Assembly (NCBI GenBank): GCA_008729055.1
Contig: SDUX01000005.1
Location: 3,173,804 to 3,237,803 of the forward strand
Direction: 5' to 3'
DNA: 64,000 bases
DNA from: Pyropia haitanensis
Lineage: Eukaryota > Rhodophyta > Bangiophyceae > Bangiales > Bangiaceae
In this document: piece after piece, positions 46,319 through 58,565 of the stretch
Numbering within the stretch: position 1 is the first letter of the stretch
How the letters are laid out: every line of letters starts with the position of its first letter
Position numbers and translations under genes: made by a program
The notes under the pieces: model-generated
The model's database searches: none
Told to the model about the DNA's origin: nothing
The model's input: only the letters and a program-made list of their open reading frames with translations

Positions 46319-46833
46319 GGGCACCTCCTCCTGCTGCTGGTCCTGGGAGTTTCCAGGGACACGCACGAGGAGTATCTCCAGGGGGGCACCGAGCCAACTA
46401 GGCTCGGGTCCCTCGGGTGCAGTCGAGGGCGGGGGGTGAGTTGCCACTCCGCCCCCATATCCGTTGCCTCACCCCGGGTCGGGGTGACGCTTCTCCCGGG
46501 GCGAGAGTTTTCCCCCGGGGCCGTCCGTCCGGTCGGGGCGCTTCTTCCCTTTCTTTCCCCTTTTTTTCCCTTGGTGTCTTGGGTGCGGGGCGGTGGTCGG
46601 GGCGTTGCTCCGCCCTTCCCGGCCCCTGTGTCGGGCGCGTCCTCCCCCTTCTCTTCGGTCGGGTGTGGGTCTTCCCTTCCTCCTTCCGCGGATTTGTGCT
46701 GCCGTCGGCGGGTGGTGCGCGTTCTCTTCCTCCCGTAATTCGGGTGGTCGGTGGCCGGGGTGTGTCTCCCTCTTCCTCCCCTCGCTGGGATGGGTGTCGC
46801 CCGTCGGGGGGTGGTGTTGTTCTCCTCCTCCGC

Positions 46834-47000
46834 CTCTGGGTCGGGCGGCCGGCGGTCGGCGTGTGTCTCCCTCCTTTCTCTCTGGGTTGGGCGCTTGTCG
46901 GTGGGGGGCGTGTCTTCCCCGTCCGCCCCTGGGTCGGGCGGCCGGCGGTCGGGGTGTTGCCTTCTTTTCCGCCCCTGGGTCGGGCGGCCGTTGGTGGGGG
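46834..47000. repeat. GC-rich minisatellite (GGGTCGGGCGGCCGG units)
   Basis: The unit CTGGGTCGGGCGGCCG recurs near 46837, 46929 and 46976, with a spacing of about 47 bp or twice that. Related degenerate copies extend toward 46500. Confidence 0.6.
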
Positions 47001-47364
47001 TGACGCGCGTCGGTCCCCCCACCACGCCACTTATTATTATCATTTTTTCTTTTGTCTTTTTGTGTGCCTAAGTTGGGGGAGGTGTCGCGGGTCGTGGGTG
47101 GAGTCGTCCCACTTCCCGCGGAGCTCGCCCTCGCCAAGTCGGTGAAGGGGTGGTGACTGGGGGCGTGGGTCGTGTCCCCCCTCCAGAGCTCTACCTCACC
47201 AAGTCGGTTAAGGTGTCGGCGGGGGCGTGGGTCGTGTCCCCCCCCTTTATGAACAAGAAGAATTTTGTTTTGTTGGTATCGACTCTGACACCTCTCCCCT
47301 ACTTGACTCAGTGGGGGAAGTCATCCCCCTCCCCGACTCTTGGGTGGGGGTGACGTAGCTCTGG

Positions 47365-49811
47365 CTACGTCGCCTGAGTTGGGCGACGCCTCATTGGTAT
47401 ATTTGCCACGTGGCAATACCGCCGGACCTTCTCGATTGGAAGGTCCTCCACATATTCCCATGTGTCGGAGTCCGACCCATACCCAAACCATCTGACACGG
47501 AGCATGAGTCGCCTCGATTCTTAGTACCCACGTCCGACGAATTTATCGAACACGGCTTCCATTGGCTTATTAAAAGTTGACGGCAAGGCTGGGACTTGCC
47601 ATGCCTTGAGTGCCCGAGCCCAAGCTGGGTCTCCCTCGGGTGGTTCGGGAGCGCGAGTTGCTTGATTTCCATTGATGGTACGGATGCCATCGTCACTTTC
47701 GATGGTCAACCGACGCCCATCCGTCTTCAATATTTGATATGGTCCCAGAGTATTGAAGACCAATTTGCCGCCCGGCTTGTCGTGGGCATTCACGTACACC
47801 CATTCTCCAACTCGGAGCGGGTTGCGTCGACTCCGAACTCGGATGTCGAAATTCTTTTTTTTTTGTATCTCGCCTGCGCCTTGTCCATGGTCTTCTGGAC
47901 AAGGGGCATCATCTCTTCCAACTTATGGAGGAGAGCGGCCTTAGCTTGACCCGGAGTTTGGGTCGTCGTTTCACCCTCAGTCTGGGTGAGGCGTTCAATG
48001 GCCACTGGCTGGAGTCGCCGTGGACATACAAAGGCAAACGGTGCTTCTTTCGTGCTACTGTGCTCTTGGGAGTTGTACGCTGTCACGAGTAGTGACGCGT
48101 AGCGCGCCCATGTGACTACTTGGTCGTGCACATAGTGACGCAACTGGCGCACTAGTGTCTTTTTGAAGCGCTCCACCTGCCCATTAGTCTGGGGGTGGTA
48201 ACGGGTGGCGTAGTTTATTTCCACCCCGAGCATCTTCAGGACTCCCTGGTATAGGACGGACGCGAACTGCGGTCCGCTGTCGGAAAGGACAGAGTTCGGG
48301 ACACCGTAACTTGCTGTTCAGACGTCGAGCAACTCGCTCAAGACGTCCAAGGCAGTGGTGTCCTTGAGTGGGGTCACCTGTGTGAGCTCAGTAAAGCGAT
48401 CACACATCACCAAAACGTACTCATACCCTTCTGGTGTCCGAGGCAGTGGACCAAGTAGCTCCACAGCAATTGCTGCGAACGGCTCTGTCGCAGGGAAGAG
48501 ACGCATAGTGGATGCCTCTCTGGCCTCCGTGAGTCGGTTCTGTGCGCAAGTCGCGCACGAGGCCACATGCCCATACACATCAGCCACAAGTGATGGCCAA
48601 AAATAATTTTTCCTCAGAGTCTGATGCAACTTAGTCGACACTGGGTGGGCACCCAACGGCGAGAAGTGTTCCCATTGGAGGATGTCTTGCCTCAGACTCT
48701 CGGGAACAACAACTTGTTGTTCTCGTTGGGTACGTCTGTTTCGGCAAAGAATGCCGTCTTCACTGAAGAAGAACCGAGTTGGTCATTGCGTCCGCAACCG
48801 CGTGCTTCTGACCCGACTTATACTCAACGTCGAGATCAATCTCAGCGAGGCAAAGTCGCCATCGATTGAGTCGATTGTTCGAGCACGCTGTAGGGGTGAG
48901 TATCGACTTCAGAACCTGGTGATCACACCAAACGAGGAAACTCCCTCCTTCGATGTAGGGTCGTATCATGGTGACTGCCCATACTACGCCCAGGCCTTCA
49001 ATCTCCGTCACAGTGTAGTTCTCTGTGCCGGGGACAGGCCCTTACTGTCGTAGCCCACGGGCAGGTACTCGCCCGTGGTCTGTTGCTGGAGCAAGCAACT
49101 ATCAAGTTGGTCGTAACTCGCGTCCACACCAATGATGTAGTGGCCCCCGAGTCTGGGGATGGCCAACACCGGCGGGTTGCGAAGCAGTTCTGTTAACCTC
49201 TCAATCGCTTCTCGCTCCTCTTGGGTCGGAGGGTTGAGGTGCTTGGGCCGCTTGGGACTTACCAAGCGATTCAAGGGTGCTGACACTTTGGCAAAGTTCG
49301 CTGTGAAGCGTCTGTACACATTGCACATGCCCAGAAAACTCCTGAGCTGTGTTTGCGTCAAGGGGTAGCTCGCGCGACGCCGTGCCACGAGGTTTTTCTC
49401 GTTGACACTGATGCTACCTGGTCGAACCACATGACGTAAGTAGGCCACCTCGTTACTGAAGAGGTGGCACTTGGCAGGCATTAGTGTCACTCCTGCCCTA
49501 CTCAGCAGGGTGAACAAATTGTCCACGTGGGACAAGTGTTCTTTAGCAGTTCCGGAGAACACAATGATGTCGTCTTGATAGACCAGGGCATACGGCCATT
49601 TGACTCCGGCAAATATCATGTCAATAGCACGCGGAAAAGTCGCAGGTGCATAGCATAGCCCAAACGGCAACCTCACGCACTGGTAAACTCCATAGTGACA
49701 CGTAAAGACCGTGATTGGCCGATCCTTCTTACGTATTGGGATCTGCCAGTTCCCCGCGTTGCAGTCCAATTCGAATATTTCAGTCATGAGTCGGGTGAAA
49801 TCCAATCTCAA
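47365..49811 (-). pseudogene. Third Ty3/gypsy chromovirus pol, degenerate and 5'-truncated
   Basis: Reading the minus strand: RT from just before the second catalytic region (ELDCNAGNWQIP, LPFGLCYAPATFPRA, YQDDIIVFS), RNase H after a frame change near 49010 (IGVDASYDQLDSC, then TEIEGLGVVWAV), and integrase zinc finger and core (CATCAQNR, AVELLGPLP, LSDSGPQFAS, HPQTNGQVERF). A chromodomain (RVRWFGYGSDSDTWE) ends at the stop near 47365. Lesions include a TGA replacing the Trp expected before ASYGVPN (48315-48317), a TAA before the chromodomain, and frame changes. Everything 5' of the RT core is missing. The truncation point coincides with an 80-bp dispersed repeat at 49784-49860. Confidence 0.85.
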
Positions 49812-49860
49812 TTCTGAGCCACATTCTCCGAATATTCAAACCCAGATTCGGGGTTTGTCA
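49784..49860 (-). repeat. Dispersed 80-bp repeat, copy 2
   Basis: This is the inverted match of 30571-30651. It includes CAAACCC...GGGTTTG, a 7-bp-arm hairpin. It abuts the truncated end of the third chromovirus pol. Confidence 0.7.
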
Positions 49861-50104
49861 AACCACCTGCCACCACCTCCGCGACCACGCCGCCCCCCCC
49901 CCCCGCCGGTCAGCGAAACCCGCCCAGCCCAGTCGCCAGCCAATGGCACGGCCGCAGAGGCACCCCAGCGGCACAGTTCTCCTCCCTCCCCATCCATCTC
50001 TTCAACCCTACCTTCTGCCGCCGGCTACAAAAAAGAAAAAGAAGCCCCAGCCACATCCCACAACGACCCAGGAGAACAAGTCCATAACGCAGAGAACAAG
50101 CAAA

Positions 50105-52039
50105 TCACGCTGACATGGAGTTCACCACGGCAGTCATAGCCTTCTCGTCCATGTCCGTGTCACAGCCGTCATCAGTGAAGCCCTCCGAGTCACTGTCGTC
50201 CTCCCCAGCTGGAGCCCCACCACCAGCGGGCGACCCATACCCCTCACGAACTCCCACCCCCTCACCTGCGGGGGGAGCAAGGTCCACGACCCCGCCAAGG
50301 CCTCCAATCCCATCATGACGCTCAAGTCCATCTCCTCCAGGCGCTGCCTCTCGCCCCCCCAGACCCACACCCGGCGCGCTTTCCTCTCCCACAGCACCCG
50401 CCGCAGCATGACATCAGGGCAAAAAATGTGGGTCCAGAGAAACATCCAAGACCATCAGAGGGTGCGACCACACAGAACAACGGGACACAAAAGAGCGAGA
50501 GAGAAATGTCCGGACAGAAGCAGAAAGTACAAAGACGTCGCCACGGAGAGTAATGTAATACCCAGAAAAAAGACCGAGGACAGAAGACAAAGGAGAAGCA
50601 TCTGCTTCTAGAAAGGCAGGCACCCGAAAGAGCAATTTCAGGCAGGGCGCAACGGTCTTGGCGGTAGCCTCAGTGGCACCGTCATTGATGGCAAAAGCGA
50701 CAGACGGTGGCACAGAAAATGGATGGTCGACGTGGCCGTCGGCTAGAAGCACGCGACGGAGACCGGGTAGGTTGGCCAAAAACGACCGCAAAGTATTGGT
50801 TTGGTCGACCCACCGCGTCTCGCTGAACGTAACCAACTGTCCCATTCATTACCCGGCCGCTGCGTGCGTCGCGCGGTCTGCTTGCAAAGCAGCACGTGCC
50901 CGAGTGCAACGGCGGAAAATAACCACGGCTTCCGCAACGGCACGCAATACCCCCACATGATCAGAGAGACAGCAAATGTCGTTACCGATAAGGTTGATGA
51001 TCTGGGCACAGCCCCCGGAGGGAAAAACGACCAGACCCTCTGCTTCCGCTAGATTCCGCATCAGCACCATCACCGATGCGTTGTCGGTGCACAACGCCCA
51101 AAACACTTTTGCGGCAAGCTCTTGGAGACGAGGGCTCCGTGCGACTGGACCCCACCCCAAATATGCTTGTCTCCTTAGGGAGAGGAGATAAGAACAAGTA
51201 ACAGCCTTCAGAGGATCAAGGCGGTTGACAGAAGAAGCAGTTTCGATACCCACGCGAACGGTAGAAAGCAAGAACGGGGAGGGACCACAAGTCATAATAC
51301 TGTAGGCAACTTGGCCATTCACCTCGGCAGCCCCGTCAACCATGAGACACACAGAGTCATTCTCCCGTAGCTTTTCAGCCACGCGTCCCCCGACGTCTAG
51401 GCTGGACGAATCTAGCAACGGACCCCCTACTCGGCGCCGATCCCCCGGTCCATCAAAATGACTACCAGAGATACGACAGAAAAAGACCCTGCACTTCTCG
51501 CTGTCAACCGTCGAAAACGGCAAACCATCCTCAAACATCAGGTGGGCGCGTTGATGCTGCCAGCTGTTAAGCTCAGCAGCAGACAGAGGCTCCAGATCAC
51601 CCGTCTGAGCACTTGCGCCTCCCCGCGATCCGCCACCCAACGCGGCAGAGCCAATTCGCAATAGCATATGTGGGAACTGAGCCAAAGCCTTGTCACACGT
51701 ACGCAAGTGCGATTCCAGACGCGTGATGTCGTCCTACAAAGCGTAAGGGCATGTGTGTGCCCCGTAACTCAGAATCTTCTTGCCATTCCGATAGCCGACC
51801 GTTACAAAGTTGCAAACGGCCCGCTGGCTCCGCGGGGGGCGTGGGGGTTGAGGCACCATGGTGTTTGGTTGAGGTGGGGACTGCTGTGGGGAGGTGACAC
51901 TCAGTATTCGAGGCGGACGAAGACGGATACAAGGACAGCGATGGCGACGACGAGCAGTCGTTTCGCACGGCAGGAGAGCGAGCGGCAGTGCGGACTTGCG
52001 GACACGTGGTGGGCGTATGCACTCTATTCCCGTGAGCAA
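50105..52039 (-). pseudogene. hAT-family transposase (BED finger, DUF659-like), inactivated
   Basis: A single minus-strand frame can be followed from about 52039 to 50105 through in-frame stops near 51734, 50849 (TAA TGA in tandem) and 50440. The N-terminal part has a BED-finger-like Cys/His pattern across the first stop (HTCPYAL...LESHLRTC). The middle, 50852-51706, reads like DUF659/hAT transposases: GLPFSTVDSEKCRVFF, SVCLMVDGAAEVNGQ, FWALCTDNASVMVLMRNL, GGCAQIINLIGNDI. It then continues FSETRWVDQTNTL after the double stop. No hAT dimerisation block is recognisable at the C-terminus, which instead is Gly/Asp-rich. Exact ends are uncertain. Confidence 0.6.
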
Positions 52040-52163
52040 GCCACGTGTCGGAAAGATACGGAGAGAAATTTCCTGTCACGACATCGCGTAGGAAGGCGAC
52101 AGAGAGAAGGGTCGAACATTTCCATGAAATTTCATAACAGATCGTGACATTGCACAACTCTAA

Positions 52164-52964
52164 GAGGCTTCCCAGCGGTGCCGTATTTAGGTCGCATCGT
52201 TAGTTGTAGTGCAGATGTAGGAAAACCACCTTCCCAGCGGTGGAGGTTTACCGCGAGCGGCAACGCTAAAAGTTGGGATGGGTAGGCGGCTCGCGCTATA
52301 ATCGGTCATTATAGAGGACACCCGTCAGTTTGCGGCGCCCGCATAGGGCAGACGGACCCCCTCCCAGGCCCCTCTCCAGAGCTGCTTCCAGCCTCAGAGA
52401 GCCATCGAGGAGTTCAATTTCAATGGAAATCAGCAAGCTCGACAAATTCCCGTGGTCGCCTGTATTGCGCACTGTACGCACCCAATCCACGGGCGATGTT
52501 CGACGGCTGGGGGTGTTCTCGTCCACTGTGGGATAGCAGGTGCGCAACCGTGGCCGCCACCGTCGCTGCGAGAGCAGCTCCCTCCATGCCAGAAGATGAA
52601 TCCAATTAACAGGACCACGTTGCAGCGGGCGCAACAGTATCCATGGCAGCGAAGAAAGGTGTTACGGTGGAAGGGCGCAAGGGGCGGAGGGGTGGGGGCG
52701 GGCGACAAACAGCGTAAAGACTGGTATCACGAATGGTGACGACGAGGTTGGGGACGGCATGATTGCTGCTAGCTGCGGTAGAATTACTGGGAAGTGCACA
52801 AGTAGTATATAAATTCCTCTTAGCGCAATGTATAGGGTCACGGGCCGCTGGGAGGGTCGGCTTCGAGGTCGCTCTTTAGTTTGGGGGAGGTCCACTCATC
52901 GTCCAGTACGTGTTTTTGCGGCTCCCCAAAAAGTGCGGTTGCGGTGACACCGTCGGGATTGCCC
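52164..52964 (-). mobile_element. 800-bp non-autonomous element, copy B (TAA target duplication)
   Basis: 801 bp, inverted relative to copy A at 14778-15580 and highly similar throughout. It is flanked by TAA at 52161-52163 and 52965-52967. Ends are GAGGCTTCCCAGCGGTG and the complement of GGGCAATCCCGACGGTG. The interior differs from copy A by scattered substitutions and small indels. ORFs that look open in one copy are not preserved in the other. Confidence 0.75.
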
Positions 52965-52967
52965 TAA

Positions 52968-53430
52968 CAGCATGGTGGACAGCTTTCAGCAAAAGGCGTC
53001 GAGACGGCGGCGGTGCTGATCTGGTGGCATCCGTCAATCGGAAAGTATCTGGCCGTGCGCGCACCCTTTATCCAAATTCGTGTAGGGGTGACGCGAAGCA
53101 CGCCGCGGGAAGCGCAGTCGGACGGTCATCTGACGTGGGTACACACTCGCCGCATGGGAACTGGATTATATACCAAATCCGATTTTCCCATTGGCTGGGA
53201 ACTAGCTAGTTCCCAGGGTACATATTGTAGATTGAATCATTACAGTGCGTGGGCACTTGGGCGGATGCGTATGTAACTGTGATCGATACGGTTTAAGGCC
53301 GTCACGGACTTGTAATGTTTCTCAGCGGAAGTGCGTCTCGACGATCTTTTCACGAGTTTCATACTTAAAATCAGAATAGTCCCTGAAAGTGGAGTCGGGT
53401 AGTCTCCACAGCAACAACTAACTCTACGAC
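52968..53430. other. Intergenic, lower GC, no gene
   Basis: No supported ORF. CCCATTGGCTGGG near 53189 and TTATATACC near 53166 resemble promoter motifs, but no gene follows other than the low-complexity tract. Confidence 0.4.
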
Positions 53431-56400
53431 TTGTTTTCTCGGAGGTGGCAGGCACCGCGGGACGGCGGCGGCTGTCGCCGACTTGAGGGCTACCTCGTAC
53501 CGGCGGCCGCCATGTCGGCGGCCGGCGGGGCGGCAAGCGGGGGGGGCGTGGTGCCCCCCGGGGCTGGCGGGTGCGTTGCCAGTGGTGCCGACGGGGCCCA
53601 GCGGTGGCGGGGGCGCTGCCGGTGGGGGTGCGGCGGCAGCCGCCGCCGCACCCCCGCAACCAGGTGTAGATGGAACCAGGGGGTCGGAGGGGGGGAGCGG
53701 CAAGCCGTCCCCCCCCCCCTCCGCGCGACCCCCCCCAACACCCTCTGGCCCCCGGCGGTGGCGTGGCTGGGGGGCACTGCCCCCGAGCCTCGCCACCGCC
53801 GGGCCGCGTCGCCGCCCCCCCCCCGTCCGCGTCGGGGCCCCCGGGTGCATATCCCCGGGGTGGGGGGAGCGGGGGGCACCTGCCCCCCCACCCCGCCCCC
53901 CTCCTGCCCGCCGTGGGCGCCGCTGCCGGCGCCCGCCGCCTCGTCGCCCGCGGGCACCGCTGCCGTGCAGCCCTTGCCGCTCGTCGCCGCAGCCTTGCCG
54001 CTGCCGCTGCCGCTGCCGCTCCCGCGCCGTCTTGGCCGCCCACCCCGCCGCCGGCCGCTGCCACAGGCGCGTTGCGGCCGCGCGGGGCCGCGGCCCCCCC
54101 AGCAGCACAGCCGCGCCCGGCGGCGGAGCCCACCCCACCGCCGCCACCAGCAGTTGCCGCCGCCGCCGTCCGGTCGGCGCGCGCCGTGGCGGCGGGGACA
54201 CGTTTCAGGGCCGGCAGGCCAGCAGGCATGTGGCCCCGCCCGGCTGCCCGCGCTCGCCGCTCCCCGCCGCCCGCCTCGCCCGCGTCTCCCCGCGCCGCGA
54301 GCCGCCCGGCTGCCGCGCCCACCGCGCGGCCCGCCAAGAGCTCCGCGTCCCGGCGGCCCCCGGCGGCGTCCGACGCCACGGCGGCCGCCGTGTCCACGCC
54401 ACCGGCCGCAGCCGGCTGGCCGCCAGCCACGGCCAACCCTGTGGCCGCCGCCGCGCCGCTGGCGGCGGCCGCCACCAACCCCTCGGCGGCGGCGGGGGTC
54501 CCTTGCGGTCGTGGGGGTGCGGGCGGCAGGGGAGTGCCCCCCGCCGCCAAGACCCCCGCGCCCGCCGCCCGGCCCACCACCCCCTGCGCGCCCGCCACCC
54601 GCCGCGGCCGACGTGCGCGCCGCAGCCCGCCCGCCGCCCGTCGCCGCCACCGCCTCGTCGCCGCCCGTCGCCGCCACCGCCACCGCACCGCCGCTGCCGC
54701 GCGGCGCCATGGCGGCGGCGGCGGTGGCAGCGGCGGCTGCTTCAAAGGCCAAGGGGGGGGCGACGAGGGGAAAGCATCCCCCGCCGCCCAGCAACTCCCC
54801 CCCCCCGCCAACGTCGCCCCCGCCGCCACCCGCTGCACCCCCAACCGGCCGCCAGCCCGCCGCGCCCGGCCGGCCGCCGACCCCGCCGCCGCTTGCCGCC
54901 AACGCCGCCGCTGCCACCGTGGCGAAGCCGCTTGCCGCCCGGCCGGCGACGCAGGCGAGCGCGGTGGCGACAGAGACGGTCGTGGGGAGGCCAGCGGGGG
55001 GGGGTCGCCCCCCCCAGCCAAGCTCCATTTCTCCCCCGGCGCCACCGTCGCCGCCCGCCACGCCCGCACCCACCACCGCGTCCCCAGCCGCCGACGCGCC
55101 CTCGGCCGCCGCGACCGCCGCACCGCCGCCAGACGTCGCCGCCGCGGCCGTCGCGGCGCCGCCGTCGCGCGCCCGCCCCCCCTGGCCGCGGGGGTTGGCG
55201 GCAGCGGTCGTGGCGTCGGCGGGGGGGCGGACGGAGAGGGATCGCTCCCCCCCGCGCCGCCACAACCCCCCCCCCCGCCGCAGCCACCGCCCTCCTCCTC
55301 CCCGCCCTTGGCCGCTGCCCCGCCGAGTGCGGCCGGCGCGCCGTCGGACGTCGCCGCCGCGCCGCCCGTCGCCACCGCTGCCGGGAAGGTGTCCATCGCG
55401 TCGGCCGTCGTCGCCGTCGCGTCTGCCGCCGCCGGCCCGTCGCCGGCCTCGTCCATGTCGTCGGCGGCCGGCCCATCGCCGGCGCCGGCCACCAGCGCGG
55501 CAACGACGCGGCTGCCCGCCGCCACAGCCACCGCCGCACCGCCGACGAGCCCATCCCCCGCCGTCACCGTGCCGCCCTTGGCCGCGTTGTCTCGTGGCTG
55601 TCCGTCGCGTCGGCCAGCGCCGCCGTCCCGTCCGGCGTCGCCGTCCCGCCGCCCTTCACGTCCCTGGCGTCGACTGCCGGGTCGTCGCCGGCGCCCGCCA
55701 CCAGCGCGGCCACGCCGCAGCCGCCCGCCGCCACGCCACCGCCGCGCCGCCGACGAGCTCGTCCCCCGTCGCCGCCGTGCCGCCCTTGGCGTTCGCCCCC
55801 CGCCGCGCCGCCGCCGAGGCCGGCCAGCGCCACCGCCGCGCGCCGCGCTGCCGCCGCCGCCGGGAGGGTGGCCGTCGTGACGCCCGGCGCCACCACCAGC
55901 ACGTCCGCTGCCACCGCCGCCTCGGCGTCGCCGACGGCTATGTCGTCGCCCGCCGCGCCGGTCGTCGCCCCCGCCGCCCGCCGGCCGAGGAGCACGCCGG
56001 CCGTCGCCGCGCCGCCGCGGGCCGCCGTCGCCGCCAGCACGATGCCCGTCATGGCGTCCGCCGTTTCCGTCTTGTCCACCTCCCCCGGCGCCGTCATGGC
56101 GGTGGCGCCGGTCATGCTGCCGGCGTCGTCGCCGGCCCGTCCGCCGGCGCCGCCGTCGGCGGTGCTGGCAGGGGCCGGCACCGCCCAGCCGACGTCCTTG
56201 GCCGCCGCCGCGGGCGGCCCGTTGCCCACCTCACGGCGGCGGCCGACGCCGGCCGTGGCCGCCACTGCCGCCGCGGGGGGCAGCAACGACGGGTTGACGA
56301 GCCGCGCAGGCGGCGGGGCCCGGCCGGCCACACCACCGCCGTTGTGGCGGCCCGCCCCCCCCAACAGAAGAAACTCGGGGATGCCGCGGCCGGCCGGCAG

Positions 56401-57100
56401 CCGGCCCCCCGCGGCTGTCCCGCCGCCGGCCGCGGCCGCCGCCGCCTCCGCCGCCGCCGCCGCGGGCCCTCCACATGTCGCCGTGGCGGCGGCCGCAATG
56501 CCACCGCCGCCACGAGCCGTCGCGCCGCTGCAAAGCGGCAGCGCGGGGCCACCGACCGTCGCTACCGCTGCCGTCGCAGCATCGCCGTTCGCCGCTGCGC
56601 GCCGGCCTTGGAGGGTGGCGGCGGCGGGCCAGGTGTTGGCGGGGTAAGGGGAGGGGGGAGTGTGCGCCCTCCCCCCCCGCCACCCCCCTGTCCGCCGGGG
56701 GCGCCGCCGCGGGCGCCGGCGGCGCGTGTGGCTATGGCTGCTCGCCCACCGCCGCTGGCCCGTCCGCCGCCTTGCCGCCCATGGCCGTGGCCGCCGAGCG
56801 GCCGTCCCCGCGCGCCGCCGCCTTGCTGTTGTCCACTGCCGCTGCGGCTGCCGCGTCGGCGCCATCTAGGTTCTCCCCCCAGCTGCCGGCCGCCGCAGCC
56901 GCCGCCACATCGAGGCCGCGCGAGGCCGCTGCCCCCCCCCCCACCCCGGTCGCGCCCGGCGACGGCGGTGGCCGGCTGCGCGCCGCCGCCGAGGCCGGCG
57001 GTGGCTGACGTTACCGCCCTGTCGACGCGCGCGGTGGCGGATAAGACACGTGGCAGGCATGGGGAGCGGGCGGGGGGGACCTGATCTACGCACCCGCCGT
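53431..57100. repeat. Extremely GC-rich low-complexity tract
   Basis: About 3.7 kb of almost pure G/C dominated by CCG/GCC-like triplets. Frames on both strands are open for more than 700 codons (plus up to 1217, minus 775 and 433), all Pro/Arg/Ala/Gly-rich, because stop codons need A/T. Internal duplication: 55470-55580 and 55682-55795 share CACCAGCGCGGC and CGCCGACGAGC blocks. A 13-bp-arm hairpin lies at 53751-53803. Segment 54190-54480 resembles 63690-63960. A Gly/Ala/Asp-rich minus-strand product (runs such as VAALVAGAGDGPA) is conceivable but not supported by a known family. Confidence 0.6.
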
Positions 57101-58565
57101 CACTTTCGCCCGCCGGGGGGCGGGCCCGCTACCCTCACCGCGCCGCCCACTACAGGTGCTGCGGCTTAGGCGCCCCGGGCTACCTTCGCCGCTTCGATGC
57201 GGCGCCCGGCGGCGTTTCGGGGTCAGTAACCGACCCGTCTCCCGCCGCGGCGTTGGTGGGCGCTGCGGCGGTGCCCGGAGTCGTGCGGGGGGTGACGAGG
57301 GGGGAACACCCCCCGGCCGCCTAACTTCACCCCCCCCCCATGACACCACAACCGCCGCCCCGAAAACCACCCGCCGGCCCGCCGCGGCTCACCCGCCACC
57401 AGCGGTCACCGCGGCCGCACTGCCGCCGGCCGTCTCCGCTCCCGTCATCGTGCCAGCGCCGTCCTTCTGCTTGCTACGGGGGTGGAGGGCGGTAACGGCG
57501 CACGTGCCGGCGGCGGCCAGAAACACCCCGCCACCTCAGTCGTCACCGGGCTCGCGGCCAATCCCCGTCGCCGTCGCAGTGGCGCGTGCGGCCGCCGCGT
57601 CGCCGGCCGTGGTCGATGGGGCCCGCCGTCTTCGCCGTCACGGCAGCTCCGCGGCCGGCCGCGACCGATGTCGCCGTCTCGTCGCCGCCCAACGCCGCAC
57701 AGACGCCCAGTGCAACCACGCCATAGGGAGTGACGGTGGCCGTCCTGACGACGGATTGTTGTGAGAAGGGGAGAAGGGGGTCCTCGACCACCCGCGCGCG
57801 CGCACTCCTGCTCGCCCGCACTCGCCTCGGCGACGGTGCACACAGACAGCGATTATCGGCCCTGAAAGTATGTCGTCGGACACAAGCGTGCGAGACGTCG
57901 GTATGAGTTGAAGCGGTAAGGGGCCCTTTGATTGCCCTGCGAGGCTGGACTAAATAGCGCGGTGAGCCCCTGGTCATTGGTGCCCTTCAGGCCCTGTACG
58001 GGAACTGGGCCTGAGCGAGAGGAGTCCAGCAGCAAACGCGCGCGTGCAGCGCTCACGCAGGGCCGGCGTATCGTTTGGTGCTGCACGACCCCCTCCCCAG
58101 GTTGATGGCACCGGTCAGTCGGTCCGTCCAAGTGCCGTGGCGCTCTGACCCAGCTGTGAAACTGCGCGAATGTCGCCGAAATTCAAACAATTGGACGCCT
58201 TCTCCAGATCCACCGGATGAGCACAAAACCTGCCCGGCAGTCTTTTCGGGGCACATAAAAATATGTGGGCTGTCTCGTGATTGTCGACCTTTCTGCAATC
58301 ACGTTGATGGACAGACACGGTCTCCTGCGTCAATGAATCCTCTGCGGCTGCGCGCCGTGACCACAGACCAGCTTGCACGCCGTGTCCCCACCGTCGCGCC
58401 ATCGTCACTGCGTGCTCTCGTTGCCCGCGTCTCTTTGTCGCCTCTCCCCCTGTCCCCGCTGTCTCCTTCGCCGGCCCGGCGACCCACCCCCTCCACTCCT
58501 GCGCGCACCACCCCTCACTGTCTTTCCCCCATACCTTTCCCAACGTGCGGAGCTTGCAGTTCACC
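57101..58565. other. Intergenic, low complexity then leader of the recombinase gene
   Basis: GC-rich with C and G runs to about 57.8 kb, then more balanced. The last 300 bases, C/T-rich, are the probable 5' region of the tyrosine recombinase gene. No other gene is seen. Confidence 0.4.

Larger units (their letters stand above)
44390..47364. other. Repeat-rich, gene-poor interval
   Basis: About 3 kb without a supported gene. Direct repeats include a unit with CTCCCGTACAACGCAAAA near 44799 and again near 44897, a 124-bp-spaced pair (45351 and 45475), a 36-bp triplet (46211-46318), and GC-rich minisatellite units at 46834-47000. Two copies of GGGCGTGGGTCGTGTCCCCC lie near 47161 and 47223. Long Pro/Arg-rich open frames on both strands reflect these repeats. 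The last 300 bases may be the 3' part of the ruined retroelement that follows. Confidence 0.4.

Noticed and set aside
45750..47043. Long minus-strand Pro/Arg-rich ORFs with 12-residue repeats
   Set aside because: They are explained by the 36-bp and 47-bp tandem repeats; no start, domain or conserved end.
53431..57084. 1217- and 1054-codon plus-strand ORFs in the GC tract
   Set aside because: Frames on both strands are open in the same DNA; composition is Pro/Arg/Ala-only and no frame stands out.
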